The notes under the pieces were generated by a model that worked only from the letters and a program-made list of their open reading frames with translations, had not been told where the DNA came from and ran no database searches. Positions 1 through 8,589 of a DNA stretch of 64,000 bases are shown piece by piece. The first letter of the stretch is position 1. The number at the start of each line of letters is the position of its first letter. Source of the DNA: an uncultured Tolumonas sp. (lineage in GTDB: Bacteria > Pseudomonadota > Gammaproteobacteria > Enterobacterales > Aeromonadaceae); contig NZ_OY782757.1 of assembly GCF_963678185.1 (NCBI RefSeq), forward strand, positions 992,001-1,056,000. Direction: 5' to 3'. Made by a program: the position numbers and the translations under genes.

Positions 1-129
1 CGCTGCATCAATCTTGTTGGTGAGTAATTCCGAGCGGTGGTTTAAATCAGTCGCAGTGAAAATTGAAACTCCGTGCACCAATTAGCCAGTTTGGTGGTGA
101 ACAATTAATAATATTTCCTTTGTTCTCCT
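1..129 (+). repeat. ORF-less cassette family, 3' part of a copy
   Basis: Positions 1-129 match the 3' part of the long ORF-less cassettes (GAGTAATTCCGAGCGG, then the AATTAGCCAG and TTAATAATATTT segments). The 5' part lies outside the window. Confidence 0.85.
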
Positions 130-206
130 ACCTAACAAGGCGCTCAAACCCGTTCACTGCGTTCACTGGATGGCACTGCGTGCCACCGTTTAGCTTAAAG
201 TTAGGC
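130..206 (+). other. attC site, 77 bp
   Basis: Inverse core ACCTAAC, core GTTAGGC. It closes the ORF-less cassette fragment at the window start. Confidence 0.9.
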
Positions 207-234
207 CAAATTCAAGAATCGAGCGAGAAAGATC

Positions 235-873
235 ATGACCAAAATATTTGTGAACATCGGACTTAGTCTTGACGGTTACATGGCACCGGAAGGCATGGCG
301 ATCGAAAACTGGAATAACCCTGAGTACAAAAACTGGGGCTCCAAGTGGGGTACGATGATGAGCTGGATCCTCAAGCAACAATACTTCCGCGAAAACCTCA
401 CGTTCGGTCTTGGAGGAGAGACTGGTCTTGTTAATGATATGCTTCGTTACACCATGGAGCGTAGCGGAGCCCACATTATGGGCAAACGAATGTTCGAGCA
501 AGGCGAGATCTCATGGCCCGAGGAAGCTCCGTTTCACACACCGGTGTACGTTCTTACCCACGAGAAGCGCGAGCCTTGGGTCCGTCCAGGTGGGACGAGA
601 TTCTACTTTGTCAACGATGGTCCGGCGCAGGCCCTTGAGCAGGCGAGAGAGTCTGTGGGCGGTCGTGATATTCGCATCTCTGGCGGAGCGGATGTGATAC
701 AGCAGTACCTGAAAATGGGTGTCATCGACGAGCTAGAAATCGCTTTGGCTCCAGTCCTATTTGGTGGTGGAAGGCGCTTATTTGAAAATCTGCACGATAT
801 ATTGCCGCAGTTACAAATCGACAAAGTGATCAATACTCCGGATGCCACACACTTGCGCTATGTGCTTTTATAA
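235..873 (+). CDS. Dihydrofolate reductase / RibD C-terminal family protein
   Basis: 212 aa, cytoplasmic, single-gene cassette. The N-terminus has the family signature SLDGYMAPEG (about residues 11-20), and the second half has ISGGADVIQQYL and LAPVLFGGGRRLF, typical of the RibD_C fold that binds NADPH. The family reduces pterin or riboflavin-precursor substrates; the actual substrate cannot be read from sequence. ATG 235 follows GAGCGAGAAAG. Its base composition is visibly richer in GC than the next cassettes, which points to a different donor. Some family members act in antifolate resistance, but that is not claimed here. Confidence 0.85.
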   Translation: MTKIFVNIGLSLDGYMAPEGMAIENWNNPEYKNWGSKWGTMMSWILKQQYFRENLTFGLGGETGLVNDMLRYTMERSGAHIMGKRMFEQGEISWPEEAPFHTPVYVLTHEKREPWVRPGGTRFYFVNDGPAQALEQARESVGGRDIRISGGADVIQQYLKMGVIDELEIALAPVLFGGGRRLFENLHDILPQLQIDKVINTPDATHLRYVLL

Positions 874-878
874 GAACG

Positions 879-934
879 GCCTAACAAAAACTTAGTGTGG
901 GACCGCTACGCGGCCCCACAAGTAAAAGTTATGC
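879..934 (+). other. attC site, 56 bp
   Basis: Inverse core GCCTAAC, core GTTATGC, arms GTGTGGGACCGC and GCGGCCCCACA. It closes the reductase cassette. Confidence 0.9.
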
Positions 935-996
935 CACTTAGTGAAATCTAATAGTTGGTGCATAAACACATAAATAATTACCGGATAATTAGCTTT

Positions 997-1350
997 ATGT
1001 ACAAATATACCGTCCAAGATCGGATGCAACAACTCGACGACCTACGTATTGCATTGCAATCACTCATCCCTGTGGTTTTAAAATATTCATTGCCCTATAC
1101 AGATGAATACGAAGCAGCACTTGTGAATATTGAGCGATTACTATCGGCAGGTTTTAATCATAGTGATCTTATTGCTATATCTGATTCAATTCCCGATATA
1201 GTGGATAGACATAGAGATTGGGAAGCAAAAATGCTTGAACAACAAGATGACGGCTCGTGGGCATTTCCACAATGGTTAATCGATGTTGATACTCTAATTC
1301 AACCGGTCATGAATTTAAAATCAACTTTACGTCAAATAGGTTTTTATTAA
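997..1350 (+). CDS. Hypothetical cassette protein (117 aa)
   Basis: Not recognised. An acidic, Leu-rich, probably helical soluble protein with no signal peptide or membrane segment; the middle reads DLIAISDSIPDIVDRHRDWE. ATG 997 is preferred over TTG 955 and GTG 958 in the same frame, because those lie only about 20 bp after the attC core and have no clear ribosome site; the ATG has only a weak GGA upstream. It is alone in its cassette, followed by about 135 bp without a gene before the next attC. Confidence 0.65.
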   Translation: MYKYTVQDRMQQLDDLRIALQSLIPVVLKYSLPYTDEYEAALVNIERLLSAGFNHSDLIAISDSIPDIVDRHRDWEAKMLEQQDDGSWAFPQWLIDVDTLIQPVMNLKSTLRQIGFY

Positions 1351-1486
1351 TAAGTTTTAGACCTAACATAATGTTTGCATTGTATTTTTTAGTGAAAATT
1401 CAACTCTAAAAATCCATGATAATGAACTATTCAGTTCGTACTACATCACTCGAAAATTTAAATAATTTCGCCATGAATAAGACGTG

Positions 1487-1546
1487 GCATAACAAAAACT
1501 TGAAACTGGACGGCATTTCATGCCGCCATTTAAGTAAAAGTTAGGT
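1487..1546 (+). other. attC site, 60 bp
   Basis: Inverse core GCATAAC, core GTTAGGT. It closes the 117-aa hypothetical cassette. Confidence 0.9.
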
Positions 1547-1950
1547 AATAAAAGCAGCGTCATTGTTGGCGGTGATTTCGAGCCTTAAAGCGGCTGTGCA
1601 GATGGTCCAGTGGTTTTTACGGCTCACTATTTGAGCGTAGGTTGCCTCGCGCAACACATGAATTCACGTAATTTGGCAAACTGAAAGTCTGCACTGGTTA
1701 CGTGTCGGCAACCATCAGCACCGTCAGTGTGTACGCCTAAAGCGGCTCATCATCGAGGCACAGTGTTTTTAGCAACCACTCCCCGCTCGCTGAATAAGTC
1801 TATCGATGTTTCAGCAGATTTCGTTGATTCAACACTGTCGGCGAGTCATTCCGAGCGGTTGTTTGTGGCAAGCACAGTGAAAACTGAATCTCAGTGCACC
1901 AATTAGCCAGTTTGGTTGTGAAGAATTAATGATATTTCCTTTGTTCTCCT
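1547..1950 (+). repeat. ORF-less cassette, long form
   Basis: 404 bp. It starts AATAAAAGCAGCGTCATTG, has GGTTGCC and GGCAACC arms, two TAAAGCGGCT direct repeats, and the roughly 95-bp block missing from short forms. No convincing coding frame. Confidence 0.85.
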
Positions 1951-2027
1951 ACCTAACAAGGCGCTCAAACCCGTTCACTTCGTTCACTGGACGGCACTAC
2001 GTGCCGCCGTTTAGCTTAAAGTTAGCT
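1951..2027 (+). other. attC site, 77 bp
   Basis: Inverse core ACCTAAC, core GTTAGCT. It closes an ORF-less long cassette. Confidence 0.9.
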
Positions 2028-2050
2028 TGAAAGAATTTGGATTAGAGATC

Positions 2051-3052
2051 ATGTTTAATATTCAGATAAATCATCGCGCAGATTTAGACGAAATTGCCAT
2101 TAAGCGCATGAAAGAATGGGGGTTCGTATGGAATGTAAAATCACATGTATCTCCTTTTCTTCAACTATTAAACATATCTTTCAAACAAATAGATATAACA
2201 CCAAGAAATGTTATTGAGAGTAGCGTTTTTACATGCCCTAAAGACTGTATAGACGGTTATAAACAACTAACCAACCATATCCTGATGGGTAAAAATATTA
2301 ATATATATTTAAGCAGTGGTAGCATCGATGGCGGATTTAATGATGGTTTTTTAAATCATTTCGGGCTTTATCACTTCCATTTGGGTACAATAATTCAAAG
2401 ACGCGGTAAAAGTAAAAATTTCATCCAAAGAACAAAATATATTGCTGTTGCTTATGTCACACCAGAAGCCATCTACATGATTGATATAAGACCTCACGCC
2501 CCTGATCTTTGGATCGATAAATCATTAGTTGAGGTTATTCATAATGAATGGCCTGATTTAATATCAAAATATAAGATCCAAAATGCAATTACAAGTGGCA
2601 AAACATTTTCAACAGATGAGTTACACGCCATTAGGCACCACTCGTATAATTTGTTGATATCTATGCCAGACGGTACATTATATTCTCCAACTGGCGCTGG
2701 TGTCTCTCTCTGTGGCACTAACTCTGATATCACGTTGTATTGTTTGCGAATACATAAATGCATTAAATGTTATTTAAATTTAATTAAAAGTGAATATTAC
2801 ACCGAAAATAAAGATTTAACTCATCCAATCAGATTAAAAGTCATTGCGGTTACACCCATGTCGTTAGGTGTTATTGATTTAAAAAACAATCAATATCATC
2901 TTGCAACATACAATAATTCAGATATTAAAACCATTGATGTTTTTACCTATAAATTTAATAATAACCTTGATGCTTTTAATGAAAATAAAATCACTAGCCA
3001 CTTGAATTCAATTTTACAAAGAAAAATGCTGCCAATTGATTATTCAAGCTAA
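2051..3052 (+). CDS. Hypothetical cassette protein with HFHLG motif (333 aa)
   Basis: Not recognised to family. A soluble mixed alpha/beta protein. Its most distinctive stretch is GFLNHFGLYHFHLG (about residues 99-112), followed by IYMIDIRPH and LVEVIHNEWP, a layout I associate with uncharacterised phage- or island-borne proteins. Histidines clustered in that motif could be catalytic or bind metal, which is inference. ATG 2051 is preferred over TTG 2027, which overlaps the attC core. The stop codon TAA is part of the next attC inverse core. Strongly AT-rich. Confidence 0.7.
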   Translation: MFNIQINHRADLDEIAIKRMKEWGFVWNVKSHVSPFLQLLNISFKQIDITPRNVIESSVFTCPKDCIDGYKQLTNHILMGKNINIYLSSGSIDGGFNDGFLNHFGLYHFHLGTIIQRRGKSKNFIQRTKYIAVAYVTPEAIYMIDIRPHAPDLWIDKSLVEVIHNEWPDLISKYKIQNAITSGKTFSTDELHAIRHHSYNLLISMPDGTLYSPTGAGVSLCGTNSDITLYCLRIHKCIKCYLNLIKSEYYTENKDLTHPIRLKVIAVTPMSLGVIDLKNNQYHLATYNNSDIKTIDVFTYKFNNNLDAFNENKITSHLNSILQRKMLPIDYSS

Positions 3053-3102
3053 CAAATAATTAGTGTGGGACAGCTACGCTGCCCCACAATTAGAAGTTAG
3101 GT
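3047..3102 (+). other. attC site, 56 bp
   Basis: Inverse core AGCTAAC, core GTTAGGT, arms GTGGGACAGC and GCTGCCCCAC. It supplies the stop codon of the upstream gene. Confidence 0.9.
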
Positions 3103-3504
3103 AATAAAAGCGGCGTCATTGTTGGCGGTGAATTTAAGCCCTAAAGCGGCTGGTGCTGCGAGTTCAGTGTTATTTACGGTTTGGCTTCCTGCGAAGTTGC
3201 CTCCGCGCAACACATGCGTTCGAGTGAGATTTCGGCGGCAAGCCTGCACGGGCCGCGGCTACGGCAACTATCACGTTCGCTGGTGAGTGTTCCTAAGCGG
3301 CTCATCGTTTGGCCGCAGTGGTATTTGCGCCCACTGCCCGCTCGTTAAATGAAAATGTGTGAATGTTCAGCAAATTTCGCTACATCAGCATTGTCGGCGA
3401 GTAATTCGAGCGGTTGTTTGAATCAAACCAGAGACAATTGAAAGTCCGTGCACCAATTAGCCAGTTTGGTGGTGAACAATTAATAATATTTACTTTGTTC
3501 TCCT
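3103..3504 (+). repeat. ORF-less cassette, long form, variant B
   Basis: 402 bp. Same start and end as the main family, but the middle differs (GGCGGCAAGCCTGCACGGGC). It keeps a GTTGCC arm and a GGCAAC arm. It resembles the copy at 35950. Confidence 0.8.
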
Positions 3505-3581
3505 ACCTAACAAGGCGCTCAAACCCGTTCACTTCGTTCACTGGATGGCACTACGTGCCACCGTTTAGCTTAAAGTTATGT
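3505..3581 (+). other. attC site, 77 bp
   Basis: Inverse core ACCTAAC, core GTTATGT. It closes ORF-less variant B. Confidence 0.9.
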
Positions 3582-3739
3582 GCTTGTGTATTACAGCAAT
3601 ATAGGTTGCTTGAAATAGCACCAAACGATATCGGTTGCGATTGAATTCCTTGGATTTATGCAAGTTTTTGCACTAGCCTGTTAAAGATTGTAAAAATCAC
3701 TAACTATATAATTTTTAATGGACTAAAACTGGAATTCCT

Positions 3740-4249
3740 ATGAAAAAAATGCTTATCACAGCAGCAACAGCTCTAACTTTAATGTTGCAAGGATGTGCAA
3801 CAATCGTTGGAGATGCGGCTCAAACAGTGCCTATCACCAGCACACCGTCTGATGCCCATATCTCAATAAAAGATGAAAAAGGGCTTGAAATCTATGCTGG
3901 CCAGACACCGACAACTGTCACATTACAGAAAAGTGATGGTTCATATTTTGGCGGAAAACATTACACCGTTGAAATTTTGAAAGATGGCTATAGACCTCAG
4001 ACCATAACTGTCGATGCACGTGTTAATGGATGGTATCTTGGTGGTAATTTGATTTTTGGTGGTTTAATTGGTTGGCTTATCGTAGATCCACTGACAGGCA
4101 AAATGTATAAATTGTCATCTGAATCAATTACAGCAACATTGCCCACTAATACTACAGCAAATAACACTGAAGCTGATGGTATCCATATCGCATTACTTCA
4201 AGATCTTTCTCCACAACTAAGAGAAAAATTAATCCCTATCAATGGTTAA
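3740..4249 (+). CDS. Lipoprotein, PEGA-like
   Basis: 169 aa. A signal peptide (residues 1-18) ends in a lipobox LQGC with lipidated Cys19, so it should be exported and anchored in the envelope. Residues about 30-75 (ITSTPSDAHISIKDEKG, GQTPTTVTLQKSDG) resemble PEGA-type beta domains found in surface lipoproteins. A hydrophobic Gly-rich stretch (GGNLIFGGLIGWLIVDP, about residues 95-111) follows, as in small lipoproteins with a glycine-zipper-like segment. A 158-bp leader separates it from attC and may hold its own promoter. A hairpin directly after the stop looks like a terminator. A signal peptidase II gene sits in a nearby cassette; a functional link is inference. Confidence 0.75.
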   Translation: MKKMLITAATALTLMLQGCATIVGDAAQTVPITSTPSDAHISIKDEKGLEIYAGQTPTTVTLQKSDGSYFGGKHYTVEILKDGYRPQTITVDARVNGWYLGGNLIFGGLIGWLIVDPLTGKMYKLSSESITATLPTNTTANNTEADGIHIALLQDLSPQLREKLIPING

Positions 4250-4254
4250 TATAT

Positions 4255-4282
4255 GAAGGGAGCATTTGCTCCCTTCATTTTC
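4255..4282 (+). terminator. Hairpin terminator after lipoprotein gene
   Basis: Arms GAAGGGAGC and GCTCCCTTC around a short loop, followed by ATTTTC. It is 5 bp past the lipoprotein stop codon. Confidence 0.65.
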
Positions 4283-4305
4283 ATACTTATATGAACTAAT
4301 AGCGC

Positions 4306-4363
4306 ACATAACAAAAAATTAGTGTCGGATGGCTTTCAGCCACCGCACAATTAAAAGTTAGCT
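4306..4363 (+). other. attC site, 58 bp
   Basis: Inverse core ACATAAC, core GTTAGCT. It closes the lipoprotein cassette. Confidence 0.9.
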
Positions 4364-4421
4364 TCTTTTTTGTTCAATTCGAGTTCCTTTTTAACCATTA
4401 AAACTTTCTGAGATTATTCTT

Positions 4422-5138
4422 ATGGCTAAATTTCTGAATACCAGCGCTACCAATTATTTCCTCGAAGAATTAATCAAAGATGCCAAAGAACGCCTAATTT
4501 TAATCAGCCCATTCTTAAAATTGAATGATCGAATAAAAGAACTTTTAGCTGATAAGAATCGCCTGAAAATTGATGTCCGTATCGTTTATGGCAAAAGTGA
4601 ATTACAACCAGAAGAAATCAATTGGTTAAAAGAACTGACTTATATCCGCACCAGTTTCTGTAAAAATCTGCATGCTAAATGCTATCTAAATGAAGAAATG
4701 TGCATCATCACAAGCCTGAATCTCTACGAATTCAGCCAAGTGAACAACAATGAAATGGGTGTACTCATCCAACGCTCAGAAGATAACGAATTATACCGTG
4801 ATGCTTACAATGAAGCTCAACGCATCATCCGTGTCAGTGATGAAGTTCGGATCTCTCTTGAGCGTGTTGTCGGTGAGTCCACAGAGAAAGAAGTTGCGGC
4901 AGCAGGCGATGATGCCAGTGATGTAAATACACCAGAGAAACTAACATCGTCAAAATTAGCGCTAAAACTCGGCCTCAAAACTCACGATCTGATAGATAAA
5001 CTAGTTCAAACTGGATTACTTGAACCTCGTGATGGCAAACATTACATCACAGCTAAAGGTAAAGAAGTTGGTGGTGAATTCAGAATGAGCCCAAAATTTG
5101 GCCCCTACTTCTTGTGGCCACAAGATTTAACCTTTTAA
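4422..5138 (+). CDS. Phospholipase D-like domain protein
   Basis: 238 aa, cytoplasmic, single-gene cassette. Residues about 1-145 form one PLD-like module: YFLEELIKDAKERLILISPFLKL, then LHAKCYLNEEMCIITSLNL, which holds the HxK motif and the downstream Ser/Asn positions of the PLD active site. With only one HxK copy it would need to dimerise, as known for Nuc-type nucleases. The C-terminal 65 residues (LALKLGLKTHDLIDKLVQTGLL, then ITAKGKEVGGEF) look like a small winged-helix DNA-binding module. A nuclease or phosphodiesterase role, perhaps in defence, is inference. Confidence 0.8.
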   Translation: MAKFLNTSATNYFLEELIKDAKERLILISPFLKLNDRIKELLADKNRLKIDVRIVYGKSELQPEEINWLKELTYIRTSFCKNLHAKCYLNEEMCIITSLNLYEFSQVNNNEMGVLIQRSEDNELYRDAYNEAQRIIRVSDEVRISLERVVGESTEKEVAAAGDDASDVNTPEKLTSSKLALKLGLKTHDLIDKLVQTGLLEPRDGKHYITAKGKEVGGEFRMSPKFGPYFLWPQDLTF

Positions 5139-5150
5139 TGTCAGACACGA

Positions 5151-5210
5151 AGCTAACAAAATTTTAATGTCGGATGGCACTACGTGCCACCGCATAAAAC
5201 GAAGTTATGT
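5151..5210 (+). other. attC site, 60 bp
   Basis: Inverse core AGCTAAC, core GTTATGT. It closes the PLD-like cassette. Confidence 0.9.
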
Positions 5211-5390
5211 GTTTAAGAAATAGCATTTGGTTGCAGATACTCCAAAAGAATGAGTTCTAATCAATCTCCGTTCTCTGTGTTCTATCCTATTGATTTTTCT
5301 ATGTTGTCATATTTATGTCGCCTTGCTGTCGTTACAATTTTAGGTTTATTTATTCATAGTCATTTCGAACTTCACAACTAGGGCAATTCA

Positions 5391-5864
5391 ATGATTATTC
5401 GTAAATTAAGACTTCAACGAGGTTGGTCTCAAGAGCAATTGGCTGAATTTTCTGGGTTAAGCATCCGCACCATTCAGCGCATTGAGCGTGGTCAAAATCC
5501 TGGTCTTGATTCACTTAAGTCTTTAGCTGCTGTGTTTGAGGTTCAAGTCTCTGATTTACACTCTGCACCGGAGAATGACATGGATACTCAACAGCAAATT
5601 ACAAATGACGAAGCAAAAGCGATTGAATATGTACGTGATATTAAAGGCTTCTACTCGCACCTGATTAAATACGTGGTTGTTATAACGATCCTATTTATCA
5701 TAAATCTAACCACAAACCCTGATTATATTTGGGCTTGGTGGCCAATGCTTGGCTGGGGTTTGGGTGTGCTTTCTCATGGATTGAATGTATTTGAAGTTTT
5801 TCATTTCTTCAGCCCCGCGTGGGAAAAACGTCAAATAGAAAAGCGTCTTGGCCGCAAGCTATAA
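5391..5864 (+). CDS. XRE-family HTH protein with 2TM domain
   Basis: 157 aa. Residues about 1-55 are a XRE helix-turn-helix (LRLQRGWSQEQLAEFSGLSI). The C-terminal half is a 2TM domain: two hydrophobic helices, VVVITILFIINLTTN and WAWWPMLGWGLGVLSHGL, then EKRQIEKRLGRKL. Membrane-tethered HTH regulators of this build occur widely in cassettes and near stress genes; the target is unknown. It is preceded by about 180 bp of leader. ATG 5391 follows AGGGCAATTCA. Confidence 0.85.
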   Translation: MIIRKLRLQRGWSQEQLAEFSGLSIRTIQRIERGQNPGLDSLKSLAAVFEVQVSDLHSAPENDMDTQQQITNDEAKAIEYVRDIKGFYSHLIKYVVVITILFIINLTTNPDYIWAWWPMLGWGLGVLSHGLNVFEVFHFFSPAWEKRQIEKRLGRKL

Positions 5865-5866
5865 AC

Positions 5867-5922
5867 ACATAACAAAAACTTGGTGTGGGACCGCTTTGCG
5901 GCCCCACAAGTAAAAGTTAGGT
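5867..5922 (+). other. attC site, 56 bp
   Basis: Inverse core ACATAAC, core GTTAGGT. It closes the HTH-2TM cassette. Confidence 0.9.
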
Positions 5923-6326
5923 AATAAAAGCGGCTTCATTGTTGGCGGTGAATTCAAGCCTTAAAGCGGCTAGTCGGATAGCTCAGTGGTGTTTGCAGCT
6001 CACTTCCTCAGCGTAGGTTGCCTCGCGCAACACATGAATTCACGTTGATTCGGCAAACTGAAAGCCTGCGCTGGTTACGTGTCGGCAACCATCAACGCCG
6101 TCAGTGTGTACGCCCAAAGCGGCTCATCATCGAGGTGCAGTTTTTTTTGCGGTCACTCCCCGCTCGCTGAATAAGTCTCTCGATGTTTCGGCAGATTTCG
6201 TTGATTCAATATTGTCGGCGAGTAATTCCGAGCGGTTGTTTGTGGCAGGCACAGTGAAAACTGAAAGCCCGTGGCACCAGTTAGCCAGCATGTTGGTTGA
6301 TAATAAATCGCTTTTTCTTTGTTCAT
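5923..6326 (+). repeat. ORF-less cassette, long form
   Basis: 404 bp. A typical long copy with both TAAAGCGGCT-type repeats and the GGTTGCC/GGCAACC arms. It is the reference used for the block lost in short forms. Confidence 0.85.
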
Positions 6327-6386
6327 ACCTAACAAAAATTTAAAGTTGGACAGCACTACGTGCTGCCACTTAAATCGAAGTTAAAT
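6327..6386 (+). other. attC site, 60 bp
   Basis: Inverse core ACCTAAC, core GTTAAAT, arms GGACAGCAC and GTGCTGCC. It closes an ORF-less long cassette. Confidence 0.9.
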
Positions 6387-6402
6387 TTTCAAAGGAATTC
6401 GT

Positions 6403-6918
6403 GTGTCTCATTCAAATGAAAAAGCGTCAGAAATTCCAAATACTCAGCAAGACGCCAAAATTATTTTAATGAACATTGGTGAAACTCAGTCTTCATTTCA
6501 CAAAAGCAGCGAGAGCGACAATATCACTTTGCCTGTCGGTTATAGCTCGATTAGTAACAGATACTTTAAACACACACCACCAACATACGATGACATTGAA
6601 TACGCGATTAATTACATCGAAGATGAAATTGAAAAAGTCGTTCCAAAAATTCCTGCTTCTGGTTTTACATTAGTCACTAATGATGTATTCATTCACATGA
6701 TAGCTCGACTAAGCGGTTGCGTTGATGCGCCTGAAATTCAGCTTCAACGCGATGATTTAGAGTATCTATTCGGTCAATACGCAGAAATAGCGATGGGCCG
6801 ACCGCCACGACCTCACGAAACTGATATATCACCTCAGTTTTATGCACAGTTGCTAATTTTTAGAGAATTTATGCATCACTTAAAGTTTGACCATATTGTG
6901 GTTAAACAGGTGAGCTGA
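6403..6918 (+). CDS. Hypothetical cassette protein (171 aa)
   Basis: Not recognised. Soluble and acidic, with a disordered N-terminus (residues 1-50) and then a helical region (DIEYAINYIEDEIEKVVPKI, VFIHMIARLSG, LEYLFGQYAEIAMGRPP). GTG 6403 is chosen because AAAGGA lies 6 bp upstream and no better ATG follows. It is the sole gene of its cassette. Confidence 0.7.
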   Translation: MSHSNEKASEIPNTQQDAKIILMNIGETQSSFHKSSESDNITLPVGYSSISNRYFKHTPPTYDDIEYAINYIEDEIEKVVPKIPASGFTLVTNDVFIHMIARLSGCVDAPEIQLQRDDLEYLFGQYAEIAMGRPPRPHETDISPQFYAQLLIFREFMHHLKFDHIVVKQVS

Positions 6919-6920
6919 AA

Positions 6921-6978
6921 ATTTAACAAAAACTTAATGTGGGACGGTTTTCAACCGCCCCATAAGTCGAAGTTAGAA
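6921..6978 (+). other. attC site, 58 bp
   Basis: Inverse core ATTTAAC, core GTTAGAA. It closes the 171-aa hypothetical cassette. Confidence 0.9.
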
Positions 6979-7044
6979 CTCGTTTGAAAATCAGTGCTCG
7001 AACATTCATATTATTCATCCACTTTTTTTGGTATAACAACATAT

Positions 7045-7536
7045 ATGCTTAAACGTTTATTCATTTTGATCTTTGCTGTTATTAGCTGTGTTGGTTGTGA
7101 CCAACAAACAAAAGTCTGGGCTAAACAATTACTGCGCCCAGGAGAAGCATATTCATACTTCAGTGACTCGTTCCAACTCATTCTGGTTGAAAATCACGGT
7201 GCATTTTTGGGGTTAGGCGATCAACTGCCTGAACATATCAAAACCATCATTTTTGTTGGCCTGATCTCAGTCTGTTTATCCGCTGGTTTAATTTGGGCTG
7301 CTCGCGCAAAAACGCTCACCTTTTGGGGCTATTTGGCCACCATACTCTTTATTTCTGGCGGCATCGGCAATTTGATTGATCGCGCATTCAATCATGGCGG
7401 TGTTGTTGATTTTATGTATATGGGTGTTGGCAGATTTCACACAGGCATTTTTAATGTTGCAGATATATTCATTATGGTCGCCGCAGCTATTATGTTTTAT
7501 TTGTCATTTAAACCGAGAAAATCAGATAACTCATAA
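7045..7536 (+). CDS. lspA: Lipoprotein signal peptidase (signal peptidase II)
   Basis: 163 aa, inner membrane aspartyl protease that cleaves prolipoprotein signal peptides. It shows the family landmarks: DQQTK after the first membrane helix (about residues 19-23), VENHGAFLGLG, GGIGNLIDR and FNVADIFI, with the two catalytic aspartates in the last two motifs, and four hydrophobic segments. It is close to normal family length, so probably active. ATG 7045 gives the usual short LspA N-terminus; the upstream in-frame extension from 6994 does not resemble LspA. A housekeeping enzyme as an integron cassette is odd and may be a spare copy resistant to inhibitors such as globomycin; that is speculation. 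Confidence 0.88.
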   Translation: MLKRLFILIFAVISCVGCDQQTKVWAKQLLRPGEAYSYFSDSFQLILVENHGAFLGLGDQLPEHIKTIIFVGLISVCLSAGLIWAARAKTLTFWGYLATILFISGGIGNLIDRAFNHGGVVDFMYMGVGRFHTGIFNVADIFIMVAAAIMFYLSFKPRKSDNS

Positions 7537-7570
7537 GCATTTTTTCGTGCAAGCTATGCGAGAATACCCG

Positions 7571-7626
7571 TTCTAACAAAAAATTAATGTGGGACCACTT
7601 CGTGGCCCCATAATTAAAAGTTATCT
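7571..7626 (+). other. attC site, 56 bp
   Basis: Inverse core TTCTAAC, core GTTATCT, arms GTGGGACCAC and GTGGCCCCA. It closes the lspA cassette. Confidence 0.88.
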
Positions 7627-7646
7627 TTAATGAGTTGAATTCAAGC

Positions 7647-8522
7647 ATGAGTATTTTATATCACTATACAGGTCTAGATGGTTTAATTGGCATTCTTACA
7701 GGGAAATCTATTTGGGCAAGTCATTGCGAATATTTAAATGATTCAAGTGAATTTATTCATGCTCTAAATTTTGCTAGAGGTATATCCAGCAATATATTTA
7801 TGGATGATGATTATCTAGAGTCATTCGGTTGGCTTCTATCTGATGCTGTGCATAAAATTGATAAAACCAATGTTTATGTCGCAAGTTTTAGTGAAAAAGC
7901 TGACTTGTTGAGTCAATGGCGAGGCTACTGTCCTTCCGGCGCAGGTGTTTCTATTGGGTTTAATAAAGAGTTACTTGATAAATACTGTAATCAACATGGA
8001 TTGAGATTGGAAAAATGTATTTATGATATCAATACTCAAACATCGATGATTCATGAGTTAACGAACAATTGCTATATGAATTTTCCAACTCCTATAATAT
8101 CAAGAGAGGAATTTAATTCATTTAGTGCTGAGCAACAATGTGAATTTGAATATGCTGAGCGATTGCGAGTTACGGAAGGTGATGGTAAAGCCCAAGCTGA
8201 AATTGCTCTAACTCAACTATGTGAAAATCTAAATGAAGCTGCTCCATTAATCAAACACTCAGGTTTTCATGAAGAATCCGAATGGAGAATCATATCCACA
8301 GAATCACCTCATAAAGTTTCTTTTCGATCATCAAAATCACATTTAATTCCATACATTTCATTGTCTATAATTCAAGAGTATCCAAATATTTTAGAATGCA
8401 TTTATGTTGGACCAAATCCTTCCTCAATTCGTTGCGAAAAATCAATAGAACAAATTTTAATCAATGAAGGCTATAATCAAGTAGAAATTAAGCAATCTCA
8501 TATCCCCTTTAATAGTTGGTAA
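7647..8522 (+). CDS. DUF2971 family protein
   Basis: 291 aa, soluble. The N-terminus reads LYHYTGLDGLIGILTGKSIW followed by YLNDSSEF, the hallmark of DUF2971. Further family features are SFSEKADLLSQWRGYC (about residues 78-93) and a late HEESEWRII. DUF2971 function is unsettled; conserved Arg, Tyr and Glu positions recall ADP-ribosyltransferase-like folds, which is inference. ATG 7647 is preferred over TTG 7635, because MSILYHYT matches the usual family start. Single-gene cassette. Confidence 0.8.
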   Translation: MSILYHYTGLDGLIGILTGKSIWASHCEYLNDSSEFIHALNFARGISSNIFMDDDYLESFGWLLSDAVHKIDKTNVYVASFSEKADLLSQWRGYCPSGAGVSIGFNKELLDKYCNQHGLRLEKCIYDINTQTSMIHELTNNCYMNFPTPIISREEFNSFSAEQQCEFEYAERLRVTEGDGKAQAEIALTQLCENLNEAAPLIKHSGFHEESEWRIISTESPHKVSFRSSKSHLIPYISLSIIQEYPNILECIYVGPNPSSIRCEKSIEQILINEGYNQVEIKQSHIPFNSW

Positions 8523-8526
8523 ATAA

Positions 8527-8581
8527 AGATAACAAAAACTTGGTGTGGGATGCTATCGCACCCCACAAGTAAAAGTTAGGT
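8527..8581 (+). other. attC site, 55 bp
   Basis: Inverse core AGATAAC, core GTTAGGT. It closes the DUF2971 cassette. Its AGG lies 9 bp before the next gene's TTG start and may serve as the ribosome site. Confidence 0.88.
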
Positions 8582-8589
8582 AATAAATT

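Noticed and set aside
63-266. Frames beginning KVRAPISQFGGEQ across 77-bp attC sites (also near 3414 and 12881)
   Set aside because: They recur because the ORF-less 3' end plus attC is repeated; they run into the next cassette and differ in their ends.
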